The position numbers and the translations under genes are program-made. The notes beneath the pieces are model-generated. The model ran no database searches and was not told where the DNA came from. It worked only from the letters and a program-made list of their open reading frames with translations. From assembly GCA_030587405.1 (NCBI GenBank), contig JAUQZD010000050.1, positions 124,001 to 188,000 on the forward strand: a stretch of 64,000 bases of DNA, given 5' to 3'. This DNA is from Candidatus Freyrarchaeum guaymasense. Lineage in GTDB: Archaea; Asgardarchaeota; Jordarchaeia; Jordarchaeales; Freyrarchaeaceae. Positions 17,568-26,001 of the stretch are shown here, piece after piece (within the stretch, counting starts at the first letter, position 1; the number at the start of each line of letters is the position of its first letter).

Positions 17568-19927
17568 TAACCTAGTATTTTCCTGAAAAACCATCTTCTT
17601 ACCTGATAGGGAAACCTCTCTTTTATTGTTTCCAGACTAGGCCTTCTAACACCAATCACGCTTATCCTTAATGGTTCTTCTAAAACAATGTTTTCACCTT
17701 CAGATACTGGACCATAGTTTAGGATTAAAATTCTTGTTTTAGGATCCCAGCGAGACCTTTCAGGGAGAAGTTCAGGTTCCTCGGGAAGTTTAATTGCGAT
17801 TTGCCCCGTTAGCCCTTCATAAGACCGGAAGGTTAACACGTTATGATCCTCCCGGATCAGTTCGGCCGTAGCATATAGTAGTTCAGCATCATCCACTTTA
17901 CGCTTAATTGGCCATATGCATGCACTTCTTGCAGGTAGAGGGATATCTCTGAGGGACACTACGCATTCTGGCAGGTTCAACTGTACGTTTCCCTTGGCCC
18001 AGCTTCTTCTCAGGTTACATGCGAGAAGGTAAAAACCGTTTTCTCCTTTAGACGGAAGGGCAAGCATGTTTTCCGCTTCACAAACGGGCTTTTTCGGGAT
18101 AAGCTTGACAAGGTTAATAGCTGCTTTCCCATGAGGGATGAAGCCTAACTGAATAAGGACTCCTTTACCGATGTGCAGCTTGAAACCACATATCTCACCT
18201 GTTTTGAGGACGGCTAATGGCTCTGCCTCGTCTACCTCAAAAACAGTAACACGCCTACCCTTGATTATATGCTGTCCAAATGAAAGCACCCCGCTTTTGA
18301 CCGATTGACCTTTAATTTTTATCGCATCCACTAAAATGCTGTTTTCATGAAGAAACTCGTCTAGCATTGGAGTTTGAGGCATGAGAATAAGTGATCCTCC
18401 CCTCTTGACGTAGTCGAGCAGAGATGCCGCCTCACTTTTCCCAAGAAAGTCAAAGGCGCAAAAGATTAAGGGTATGGAGCTATTGCTGACTGCTAGTTTC
18501 AGCGGGAGAGGGGCACAACCTAGACCACTTTTTAAAAGGTGGAGGAGGAGGTTTCTGAATGCGGTGGTGATCCCTCTGTATTTCCGGCCGAATGCATCGT
18601 AGCCTCCTGACAGCTCGGCTAAACTATAGGGATGGTAGTACCCTACGTGTAAATCTAGAAGCGGAGATAAAACGCCTAGAAGTTTAACCATTGAGGCGAA
18701 GCCTTTAATTACATGATACTTTCCGGTTTCTTCTCCGTTAACATTTAAAGGAGCGTCTTGGAAGTATTTTCTCCCGGTTGTCCCGAAATTTGAAGGGTTA
18801 ATTCCTCCTGAAAACATGTAGAAATTTATTCCTTCAGCCCCTTTAACATACGCTATCCTTTCAAGGATGTGGAGAGTGTTGTCTGAAACCTTAGAACTAA
18901 ACCAGCCTGACTGCAGCTCCGACACGAGTAGGGGGGCGGCGGGTTGACTTAACCTAAAGAAGTCCAAGTAATTCACCACCGCTAGGAAGCTTGCTTCGTC
19001 TAAGTAGTGAGGGTACAAGTTTACGGCGTCAACTAGAAGCTTACTTTTGGTTTGAACCGGAGGATAAAGGAAAGGGTTAAAGAACTCGTTGGTTAATAGT
19101 AGGGTGGATACGCCTTCCCCTCGCACCACACCTGCTATCTGACGAAGAAACTCTGATATCATGTCCTCCTTAAAGGAGAGCCACCCGATCATAGCGGGTA
19201 GATCCCTTCGACCTTTAAATCTTCTAGGTGGGGTCACCTCTGAAAAATCGGTGTAGCATGTTCCATAAGCTTCATTCAACTGGTTGATTGAATCGAAATT
19301 TGATCTGAGCCATTCATGATATAAGCCCTCATTTTCACCACTTCCTATGACCACCGGGTTATAGTCTGTTTCGAATGGAAGAAAATGGAATCCGTATGAT
19401 GACTCATTATCTATTTGAACTGCAATTATGCATCCTCCATTGGGCATTTGATGCTTCTTAATTATTTGAGAAGCAGCTTTCATCCATCGCTTAGCGTATG
19501 CGAGATATAAAGGGTGAAGGTATGTTATGGCAGGAGCCTTTTTAGAAAACCAGCGCGTCGGCCTCCCTGAAGAATTACGTGCAAGGATCTCAGGGTGGGC
19601 TTGTAAGAGCCATCGAGGAATACCTCCATATATCCACTCAGCGCAAATGTACGGTCCGGGTTTTGCTATGACGTACACGTTTTCCTCTTCAGCCAGCTCT
19701 AAAAAGAGTTCTATGTTCCTCTGTGGGTGAGAGTCTCCTGAGAAGTCGAATACTCCGGGCTCGGCTTCATGCCAGTTCCACGGAATGTATGTTGAAACCG
19801 CGTCAAGCCCGGCTTCCTTCGCCTTAGCGAGACGGACACGCCACTCCGAAGGATGTAAGCGGAAATAGTGGACTTCACCGCTAAGAAGCGGTTTTTTGAT
19901 GTGGGACGCGAAGGGAGTTGAATCCAT
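17564..19927 (-). CDS. glycoside hydrolase family 35 (beta-galactosidase-type)
   Basis: A 787-residue GH35 enzyme. The (beta/alpha)8 barrel starts with SGEVHYFRLHPSEW, AGLDAVSTYIPWNWHE and KPGPYICAEW. The acid/base glutamate is in AVQIDNESSYG (about residue 184), and LLVSELQSGW (about 335) carries the likely nucleophile. C-terminal beta domains follow. ATG 19927 is chosen over the upstream ATG because GGCGGTGAT precedes it. No signal peptide is visible, so an intracellular enzyme acting on imported galactosides or glycan fragments is likely. It is the only carbohydrate-degrading gene here and has no transporter beside it. Confidence 0.88.
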   Translation of the reverse strand: MDSTPFASHIKKPLLSGEVHYFRLHPSEWRVRLAKAKEAGLDAVSTYIPWNWHEAEPGVFDFSGDSHPQRNIELFLELAEEENVYVIAKPGPYICAEWIYGGIPRWLLQAHPEILARNSSGRPTRWFSKKAPAITYLHPLYLAYAKRWMKAASQIIKKHQMPNGGCIIAVQIDNESSYGFHFLPFETDYNPVVIGSGENEGLYHEWLRSNFDSINQLNEAYGTCYTDFSEVTPPRRFKGRRDLPAMIGWLSFKEDMISEFLRQIAGVVRGEGVSTLLLTNEFFNPFLYPPVQTKSKLLVDAVNLYPHYLDEASFLAVVNYLDFFRLSQPAAPLLVSELQSGWFSSKVSDNTLHILERIAYVKGAEGINFYMFSGGINPSNFGTTGRKYFQDAPLNVNGEETGKYHVIKGFASMVKLLGVLSPLLDLHVGYYHPYSLAELSGGYDAFGRKYRGITTAFRNLLLHLLKSGLGCAPLPLKLAVSNSSIPLIFCAFDFLGKSEAASLLDYVKRGGSLILMPQTPMLDEFLHENSILVDAIKIKGQSVKSGVLSFGQHIIKGRRVTVFEVDEAEPLAVLKTGEICGFKLHIGKGVLIQLGFIPHGKAAINLVKLIPKKPVCEAENMLALPSKGENGFYLLACNLRRSWAKGNVQLNLPECVVSLRDIPLPARSACIWPIKRKVDDAELLYATAELIREDHNVLTFRSYEGLTGQIAIKLPEEPELLPERSRWDPKTRILILNYGPVSEGENIVLEEPLRISVIGVRRPSLETIKERFPYQVRRWFFRKILGY

Positions 19928-20007
19928 GGAATCACCGCCGAAACATTCACATTGCATTATGTTCAGATTATAGGGGGAGGATGAGTAATTTAAACTGGTG
20001 GTTGGGT

Positions 20008-20238
20008 ATGGTGGTGGTCTATGTCATGCTCGTAACCGAAGCTGGTTCAGAACACGATGTGGCAGAGAAGATTTCAATGCTAGAACATGTAACTGAAGCC
20101 AAGGTTACTTACGGGGAGTGGGATGTGGTGGTCAGAGTGGAAATAGGTAAGGTGGACGAGGAGCTTGATAAGCTCGTTACTAAGATAAGAAAGACAGAAG
20201 GGGTGACTAAAAGCATGACGCTTATCTCAACCGATTAG
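20008..20238 (+). CDS. stand-alone Lrp/AsnC ligand-binding (RAM) domain protein
   Basis: A 76-residue protein consisting only of the Lrp/AsnC C-terminal RAM fold (VYVMLVTEAGSEHDVAEKI, then VTYGEWDVVVRVE, then MTLIS). It has no HTH. Stand-alone RAM proteins form decamers that bind small metabolites, but the function is usually unknown. ATG 20008 matches the family N-terminus. The frame stays open to 19918 but overlaps the divergent GH35 start, and a TATA-like AATTTAAAC lies at about 19987-19995, so this would be a nearly leaderless transcript. Confidence 0.8.
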   Translation: MVVVYVMLVTEAGSEHDVAEKISMLEHVTEAKVTYGEWDVVVRVEIGKVDEELDKLVTKIRKTEGVTKSMTLISTD

Positions 20239-20374
20239 CTGATGTTGAAAGAACGGCTATTAATAATCGAAACCCTTCAAAAAAGTTAAAAGTTTTATAT
20301 GTGCACTTGTTTCTTTTAATTCTTGGAAAGGGGCTTTATCGACGGAAGAGAAAGGTTGTCGTGGCGGTGGCACC

Positions 20375-21331
20375 GTGCCTTCCAACCTTTTCATCGAGAA
20401 AATCGGGAGGATGCTGCAGAAAGCAGGGTACGAGGTAGCTAATCATCTAGCTCCGAGAAGCTGCTTCGATATTGCAGCTAGGAAGGAGGAAAGCCTCTTA
20501 CTACTTAAAGTTTTAGCCAATGTTGACGGTGTGAAGGACGAGCAAGGCAGGGAGTTAAGGTTACTAGCTAAGCTATTGTCCGCAACTCCACTAATAGTAG
20601 GGGAAAGGACGAGGAAAAGCGAAATACTTGACGGTGTTGTCTATGGGCGTTGTGGAATACCAACGATCAACGTTTCAACGCTTAAGAGGTTTATCTTTGA
20701 GGACGTTTACCCTGTGGTCTTAGCCAAACGTGGAGGGCTATATTTAAAAATTAATGGAGAGGCCCTCAGGCGGGCAAGGGAAGAGAGAGGGTTTTCGCTT
20801 GGAAACCTAGCCGAGAGGGTGGGAGTTTCCAGGAAAGCCATCTATGAATATGAAAGAAACATGATGGATGTAACCTTGGAGACGGCCGTGAGAATAGAGG
20901 AGGAGCTTGATGCAGATGTAATCATGCCAATAGACTTCACATCCTGGGAGAGCATATACGGATTCGAGGAGGAAAAATTGCCTACACTACAGGAATGTGA
21001 GGACGAATTAGAGGGGGAAATCTGCAAGGCGTTATCCGAGCTGGGTTTTAAGGTTATAATTGCTAAGAAAGCACCGTTTAACGCGTTGACAGCGGATCAG
21101 AAAGAGGAGTATATTGTTGTAACGGGAGTTGGAAGAGCACATGAGAAAACCGTTGAAAGAAGGATAAAAACGCTCGAGCGAGTGTCGAGGGTGGTAAGGA
21201 AATGGGCGATGTTCGTCTTAGACAAGGAGAGGGACGTTAGGGAAGCACGCGTCCCCGTCTTAAGCAAGGAGGAAATAGAATCTATGGAGGAACCAGAAGA
21301 CTTATTGAAGAAAATTCAGGCGGTAAACTAA
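20375..21331 (+). CDS. archaeal HTH regulator, COG1395 family
   Basis: A 318-residue archaeal protein of the COG1395 putative transcriptional regulator family. Residues about 1-120 resemble a nuclease/ATC-like fold (GYEVANHL, then CFDIAARKEESLLLLKVL). Residues about 128-185 form an XRE-type HTH (LRRAREERGFSLGNLAERV, then SRKAIYEYER). The C-terminal 120 residues repeat a related fold. GTG 20375 is preceded by GGCGGTG, and TATA-like GTTTTATATG is at about 20290-20299. The regulon is unknown. Confidence 0.85.
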   Translation: MPSNLFIEKIGRMLQKAGYEVANHLAPRSCFDIAARKEESLLLLKVLANVDGVKDEQGRELRLLAKLLSATPLIVGERTRKSEILDGVVYGRCGIPTINVSTLKRFIFEDVYPVVLAKRGGLYLKINGEALRRAREERGFSLGNLAERVGVSRKAIYEYERNMMDVTLETAVRIEEELDADVIMPIDFTSWESIYGFEEEKLPTLQECEDELEGEICKALSELGFKVIIAKKAPFNALTADQKEEYIVVTGVGRAHEKTVERRIKTLERVSRVVRKWAMFVLDKERDVREARVPVLSKEEIESMEEPEDLLKKIQAVN

Positions 21332-21976
21332 TTAAGTGAGCTTCCTCTGACGTGCTTCTTCGAGAATTTTCTTTGCTGTTTTCCAGCTGCATCTCGTGAA
21401 AGGAGGGAGACACCCGTTCTCTTGCACCCACTTTCTTAAGAAATTAAGGGTCTTCTGGTCTTGAGGGTATCCAGAGCCGACATCCCCGTAACTCCTTAGC
21501 TCCCAGACCTTAATGTCACGAGTAACTTTAGCTATTATTGATGCAGCTCCAACCACCGTATAGTTTGAGTCAGCTTTGTGCTCAACCACTAGTTTAGCGT
21601 CACATGTAAGGTACTTCCTGATCCGTTCTTCGAACCGCGCTGGACAAGTGTCAGCGGCGTCTATGTATGCCACGTTAGGACGTAGATTGTCTAGGACTTT
21701 AGCTATGTTTTTAGCTTCAAGCTCGTTGAGTCCGCCACCAAACTGGACGGCTTCATCTATCTCTTTAGGGGAAACCTCAACTATGGAGACGCCCTTAGCT
21801 ATACTGAGAATTTTAGGAAGCAACTCTTTCCTGCGTAGTGGAGATAGCTTTTTAGAGTCCACTACGCCTATCTGCTTCAATTCCTTAACATCCCGGTTCC
21901 GAACGAGTATCCCTGCTACAATCATTGGCCCTATTACTGGTCCTCTTCCAGCTTCGTCAACTCCTGCCACGAGCAA
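21332..21976 (-). CDS. rnhB: ribonuclease HII
   Basis: A 214-residue RNase HII that removes RNA from RNA/DNA hybrids and single ribonucleotides. The active-site DEAGRGP is at residues 6-12, the second acidic motif in YIDAADTCP (about 99) and the final motifs VVEHKADSNYTVVGAASIIAKV and DVGSGYPQDQ. It is full length. It ends one base after the convergent COG1395 gene. The start is ATG 21976. Confidence 0.95.
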   Translation of the reverse strand: MLVAGVDEAGRGPVIGPMIVAGILVRNRDVKELKQIGVVDSKKLSPLRRKELLPKILSIAKGVSIVEVSPKEIDEAVQFGGGLNELEAKNIAKVLDNLRPNVAYIDAADTCPARFEERIRKYLTCDAKLVVEHKADSNYTVVGAASIIAKVTRDIKVWELRSYGDVGSGYPQDQKTLNFLRKWVQENGCLPPFTRCSWKTAKKILEEARQRKLT

Positions 21977-22070
21977 AATCTCTCCCTTTAAACCTTATTG
22001 AGAATGGAAAAAATAAAAATGTCTCTAAGCGACTCCCCCTGGAAGAGAACTGTTTAAGTGGAGGGGTTCG

Positions 22071-23270
22071 ATGGCCGAGTTTCCAATACGCCTTTACGAG
22101 GAGGGAAAGGTAAAGTTCTACGCTCCTGACACTAAACTTTACTTTGAAAGAGGAAGCTACATACCAGGTAGGACTCCTGTCTTCTATAATCCCAAAATGA
22201 TGCTTAACAGAGACATTGCAGTGTATTCTCTTCAGGCCTATGCCGATGAGAAAAAGAGAGGCTTAATGGTTTGCACCCCCATGGCTGGCTGCGGAGTTAG
22301 AGCCATAAGATTCGTAATGGAAACTGTGGGAGTTAAAAGCATCGTTATAAACGACATAAATCCGAGAGCAGTGGAGTTAATTAGAAAAAACCTTGAGTTT
22401 AACAAGGTTAAAGGGAACATCACTGTTTCCTGCGAAGACGCGAATGCACTCCTATCCAAGTACGCGTCGAAGAGGGAAAGATTTGACTTAATAGACTTGG
22501 ATCCATTTGGATCTCCAGCACCGTTTACGGATTCGGCTATACGCGCCTTAAATCCTAAAGGAGCACTCTTGTGTATCACGGCAACGGATCTTGCACCTCT
22601 CTGCGGCACCCACCCTCGGGCATGCTTAAGGAAGTATGGAAGTAAACCATTGAGGGTGGAGTACTGCCATGAGGTCGCCGTTAGGATCCTTACGTTCCAC
22701 TCTTTATCCATAGCTGCAAAGTACGATCTTGCATTAGAGCCTGTTCTTTCACATTACGCAGAACATTACGTTAGAATATACTTTAAATGCAGGCTGGGGG
22801 CTAGGGCTGCCGATGAGAAAATGAGGATGATTGGATACTTACTTCACTGCTTCAGCTGCTCATTTAGAAAGCTAGTTCAAGGCTACCCTACAGTATTCGC
22901 CCATGAAGAGTGTCCTAACTGTGGAAGACGGCTTGAAGTGGCAGGACCATTATGGTGCGGCCCAATACAGAACAAGGAGTTTGTAAGGCGCGTAGCGAAA
23001 ATAGCTGAAAAAGAAGGGAACAGGGAGGCTTCTAAGGTTTTGAGACAGATTTTAGAGGAAGCTGATGCTCCTCCTACCTACTATAACATGCACAAGTTAA
23101 GCTCTATTGCAGGCGTTTCATGTCCTCCAATAGAGAATGTAATTCGCAGGTTAATGGAGAAGGGATTCGCCGTTTACAGAACACATTTTAGTAGGGTCTC
23201 CATTAAAACAAACGCTTCATCCGGAATAATACTGGACACGTTGAGGGAGCTTGCCCTAGAGAAAGACTGA
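22071..23270 (+). CDS. trm1: tRNA (guanine26-N2)-dimethyltransferase Trm1
   Basis: SAM-dependent enzyme that makes m2G/m22G at position 26 of tRNA. The Rossmann domain shows PMAGCGVRAIRF, NDINPRAVELIRKN and the catalytic DLDPFGSPAPF (about residue 143). The C-terminal zinc-ribbon-like CSCSF, then CPNCGRR is present. ATG 22071 has GGAGGGG 4 nt upstream. The 399 residues are full length. Position 26 of the intron-bearing tRNA-Gly here is C, so that tRNA is not a substrate. Confidence 0.95.
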   Translation: MAEFPIRLYEEGKVKFYAPDTKLYFERGSYIPGRTPVFYNPKMMLNRDIAVYSLQAYADEKKRGLMVCTPMAGCGVRAIRFVMETVGVKSIVINDINPRAVELIRKNLEFNKVKGNITVSCEDANALLSKYASKRERFDLIDLDPFGSPAPFTDSAIRALNPKGALLCITATDLAPLCGTHPRACLRKYGSKPLRVEYCHEVAVRILTFHSLSIAAKYDLALEPVLSHYAEHYVRIYFKCRLGARAADEKMRMIGYLLHCFSCSFRKLVQGYPTVFAHEECPNCGRRLEVAGPLWCGPIQNKEFVRRVAKIAEKEGNREASKVLRQILEEADAPPTYYNMHKLSSIAGVSCPPIENVIRRLMEKGFAVYRTHFSRVSIKTNASSGIILDTLRELALEKD

Positions 23271-23321
23271 TAAGTTGAAAAATGTAGGTTAAGGATTACG
23301 AGTTACATACTTTGACGATTT

Positions 23322-23606
23322 TTAGGTTTTAGATTGTTTTTTGGCTTTTTTCCTCCTCCGAGTATGCTTTCTTTCATCCAGTTTAAGAATGTACAATGGC
23401 TTTCCATGGAGCAATTCCGGGTTAATATCCTTGCTAGGTTTCACAAGGACATAGGGACTGCCGACAGGACCGATAATATCGTAGACGGCGCCTATCTCCT
23501 TCATTCTTTCATCTACTACTTTAGTACCTATTTCAGGCACCCTCACAGCACGTAAAACAATGTTTCCCGTTGAGGAGACGTGGAGAACTTTCCCCAATCG
23601 CTTCAC
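23322..23606 (-). CDS. gar1: H/ACA RNP protein Gar1
   Basis: A 94-residue Gar1, the H/ACA pseudouridylation RNP component that promotes product release from Cbf5. The reductase/EF-like barrel is visible (GKVLHVSSTGNIVLRA, then GAVYDIIGPVGSPYVLVKP, then PLYIL), with a basic tail. The GTG 23606 start has GAGG 8 nt upstream. It lies 23 nt downstream of the SRP19 gene in the same direction, the usual archaeal srp19-gar1 arrangement. Confidence 0.92.
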   Translation of the reverse strand: MKRLGKVLHVSSTGNIVLRAVRVPEIGTKVVDERMKEIGAVYDIIGPVGSPYVLVKPSKDINPELLHGKPLYILKLDERKHTRRRKKAKKQSKT

Positions 23607-23629
23607 TTAGAAAACCTCTTTAACTTGAT

Positions 23630-23935
23630 TTAACTTTTAGCGGCTTTCGCCTCACGTGCTTTCTTTAGGATCCTCGCTAAGGTAACAATAGCTTTAGTTT
23701 TCTTCATATTATCTTTCTCAACCAAAATTCTGCCTCTCCTATTCCACCAACATCTAGGGTAAGCCGCATCAGGTTCAACGTTTATCTTCCAACCCAGCCT
23801 GTGAGCTACAAGGGCAAGCTCCTCAACGCGAGGGTTTGAAACGGCCAAGCTTAATGGAACCCTTCGCCCTTCACGTCTACTCAATTTTGCATCAAAATAT
23901 TCAGGATATATGATGAATACGTTCCTACTTCTCAA
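23630..23935 (-). CDS. srp19: signal recognition particle 19 kDa protein
   Basis: A 101-residue archaeal SRP19, which binds the tips of SRP RNA helices 6 and 8 and primes SRP54 assembly. Conserved: IIYPEYFDAKLSRREGRRVP, then YPRCWWNRRGRILVE near residue 60, with a lysine-rich tail. The TTG 23935 start is preceded by GGGGAT. It is followed closely by gar1. The SRP RNA gene is not in this window. Confidence 0.93.
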   Translation of the reverse strand: MRSRNVFIIYPEYFDAKLSRREGRRVPLSLAVSNPRVEELALVAHRLGWKINVEPDAAYPRCWWNRRGRILVEKDNMKKTKAIVTLARILKKAREAKAAKS

Positions 23936-24006
23936 CGTTATCCCCTACCTTTAGTTTCAGAAAAAACTTTTAAACCTTTAGCCGTAAAGCCTCACAGGGA
24001 GCAATC

Positions 24007-24393
24007 ATGCACGAGTTCTCCATCGCACAATCAGTTGTACAGACCGTACTCAAAGTCGCTATGGAGAACAACGCAGTCCAAGTCACAGAGATAAACTTAG
24101 AAATAGGGGAACTTACGCTTCTAAACCCAGAGTACTTAAAGTACGGCATAGAAGTAGCATCTGAAGGAACAATAATTGAAGGTGCTAAGGTTAACATAAC
24201 GGTTAAGGCAGGGGTTATCCGATGCTTAGAGTGCGGTTACGAAGGGGAAACCAAAAAAGAAGGAATTGAAGATATCCCCCACGTGTCCGCCCTTTTATCG
24301 TTATCGCTAAAATGTCCTAGATGCGGAAGCAACATGACCGAGGTGATAGGTGGACGGGAATGTAACATAAAAAACATACAAATAAAGGCATAA
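24007..24393 (+). CDS. hypA: hydrogenase nickel-insertion protein HypA
   Basis: A 128-residue nickel metallochaperone for NiFe hydrogenase. N-terminal MHEFSI contains the Ni-binding His2 and Glu3. The zinc site is CLECGYEG (about residue 75) and CPRCGS (about 109). ATG 24007 follows GGGAG. Its presence, with hypE nearby, implies that the genome encodes a NiFe hydrogenase, although none is in the window. Confidence 0.95.
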   Translation: MHEFSIAQSVVQTVLKVAMENNAVQVTEINLEIGELTLLNPEYLKYGIEVASEGTIIEGAKVNITVKAGVIRCLECGYEGETKKEGIEDIPHVSALLSLSLKCPRCGSNMTEVIGGRECNIKNIQIKA

Positions 24394-24397
24394 TTCT

Positions 24398-24784
24398 TCA
24401 TGACTTTCTTATCAGAACGGCGTTGACGACACCGTCCTGCCCGGGTCTACTGGTTACCCTAGCGAGGCCTAGCTCGGTTTCTATAATGGCGCCCTTAGTT
24501 ATTATTTTCCGGCGGGAATAGTCAACGTTTGCAGGGTTACGTTCCACGTCAAGTATTTTTGCCTTCATTGTTTTCCCTGAGGACGGATCTGTAACATTAG
24601 CGTACATCGCGGCTCTTAGTTTAACTTTTAGGTTTCCGCCTCTAACCCGGACTACCTTTCTTCTTTCCTCTCCAATAGTAGTTTTAACGGGTTCACGGCC
24701 CATTTCATACTTCCGTTTTCCCCTAGCAACCCTAAGTTTTCCACCGCTAGGCTTACGTTTAGACCTACCATGCCATACGCCCAC
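24398..24784 (-). CDS. rps8e: ribosomal protein eS8
   Basis: A 128-residue archaeal small-subunit protein eS8. Conserved: [14 protein letters not shown] at the N-terminus, then [28 protein letters not shown] and [18 protein letters not shown] 24784 sits 6 nt behind GGAGGG. A TATA-like GATTTATATTTC lies on the minus strand at about 24838-24850. It ends 4 nt past the convergent hypA gene. Confidence 0.95.
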   Translation of the reverse strand: MGVWHGRSKRKPSGGKLRVARGKRKYEMGREPVKTTIGEERRKVVRVRGGNLKVKLRAAMYANVTDPSSGKTMKAKILDVERNPANVDYSRRKIITKGAIIETELGLARVTSRPGQDGVVNAVLIRKS

Positions 24785-24928
24785 AGCTTACCCTCCATGG
24801 AATGTAAGCCTTGAACTCAGAGAAGGTTGGGAAGAAATATAAATCCATCGATAAAACACGCTTTTTCTAGCTTTAAAAGTTTTTAAGGAAACGTACGATC
24901 CGTGGAGTAGAAAAGTGAAGAATGGTGG

Positions 24929-25951
24929 GTGAAAGTGGAGGTAATAGAGTTATCCCATGGAGGCGGTGGGACAGCCATGGGAAGGCTTCTCAGGGAAGTA
25001 ATCCTGCCACTCATCGAAAAACGCAGGTTTGCTGGGGGGATCGGCTTAGACGAGCTTGATGATGGCGCATCAATACCTATAGGCGATGTGCAGGTTGTGG
25101 TGACTACTGATGGACATACGGTTGACCCCTTGTTCTTCCCGGGAGGTGACCTAGGAAGGTTAGCTGTCGCAGGTACTGTTAACGATCTTTTAATGATGGG
25201 CGCTGACCCTTTTGCCATCACTTGTGCGATGATACTGGAGGAAGGACTTCCAGTAGAGGACTTAAGAAGGATAATCCGCTCAATGAATGAAACATGCTTA
25301 GAAGCTGAAGTGGCGTTGATAGCTGGAGACACAAAAGTTATGCCTAAGGGTCACATCGACAAAATGGTTATTGCTACGACAGGTATAGGTGTAGTTAGGG
25401 GGGGAGTGGTGCAGGACGGAGGACTACAAGTTGGAGACAAAATAATAGTGACAGGGACGGTGGGAGACCATGGAATAGCTCTCCTCGCCACTCGAGAAGG
25501 GCTAAACTTTGAAACAAAGCTTAAGTCGGATGTCGCACCTTTAAATGAAACGATTAAGGCAGCGTTAAGCGTTGGGGGGATAACGGCAATGAAGGACCCT
25601 ACAAGAGGCGGGCTGGCTTCAGCATTGAATGAATGGGCTAAGAAGTGTAACGTTAGCATATGGATCAGAGAAGAGGACATTCCTATTAGGGAGGAGGTTG
25701 CCGCAGCATCAGAGATGCTTGGATTGGATCCCCTAGAGGTCACTTGTGAAGGAAAAGCTATCATAGCTGTAAGACCAGATAAGGCTGAGGAAGTTCTTAA
25801 GAGGGTGAAAGAAACGAAGTATGGGAGGGATGCAAGCATAATAGGAGAGGTAAAGCAGGAGAGACCAGGATACGTCATAATGGAAACTCTAGTAGGTGGA
25901 CGGAGAATAGTGGAAGAGCCCTATGGCGAGCCGATACCACGAGTATGTTAG
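24929..25951 (+). CDS. hypE: hydrogenase maturation protein HypE
   Basis: A 340-residue PurM-like enzyme that dehydrates the C-terminal thiocarboxamide to thiocyanate, donating the cyanide ligand of NiFe hydrogenase. SHGGGGTAMGRLL is the N-terminal motif. GTVNDLLMMGADP and MKDPTRGGLASALNEWA are ATP-site motifs. The essential terminal PRVC cysteine is intact. It starts at GTG 24929. HypC, HypD and HypF are not seen nearby. Confidence 0.95.
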   Translation: MKVEVIELSHGGGGTAMGRLLREVILPLIEKRRFAGGIGLDELDDGASIPIGDVQVVVTTDGHTVDPLFFPGGDLGRLAVAGTVNDLLMMGADPFAITCAMILEEGLPVEDLRRIIRSMNETCLEAEVALIAGDTKVMPKGHIDKMVIATTGIGVVRGGVVQDGGLQVGDKIIVTGTVGDHGIALLATREGLNFETKLKSDVAPLNETIKAALSVGGITAMKDPTRGGLASALNEWAKKCNVSIWIREEDIPIREEVAAASEMLGLDPLEVTCEGKAIIAVRPDKAEEVLKRVKETKYGRDASIIGEVKQERPGYVIMETLVGGRRIVEEPYGEPIPRVC

Positions 25952-26001
25952 AGCGTTTTGATAATGTAGTTTAATGACGAAGCTCTCCAGCCTAGCAAAA
26001 C

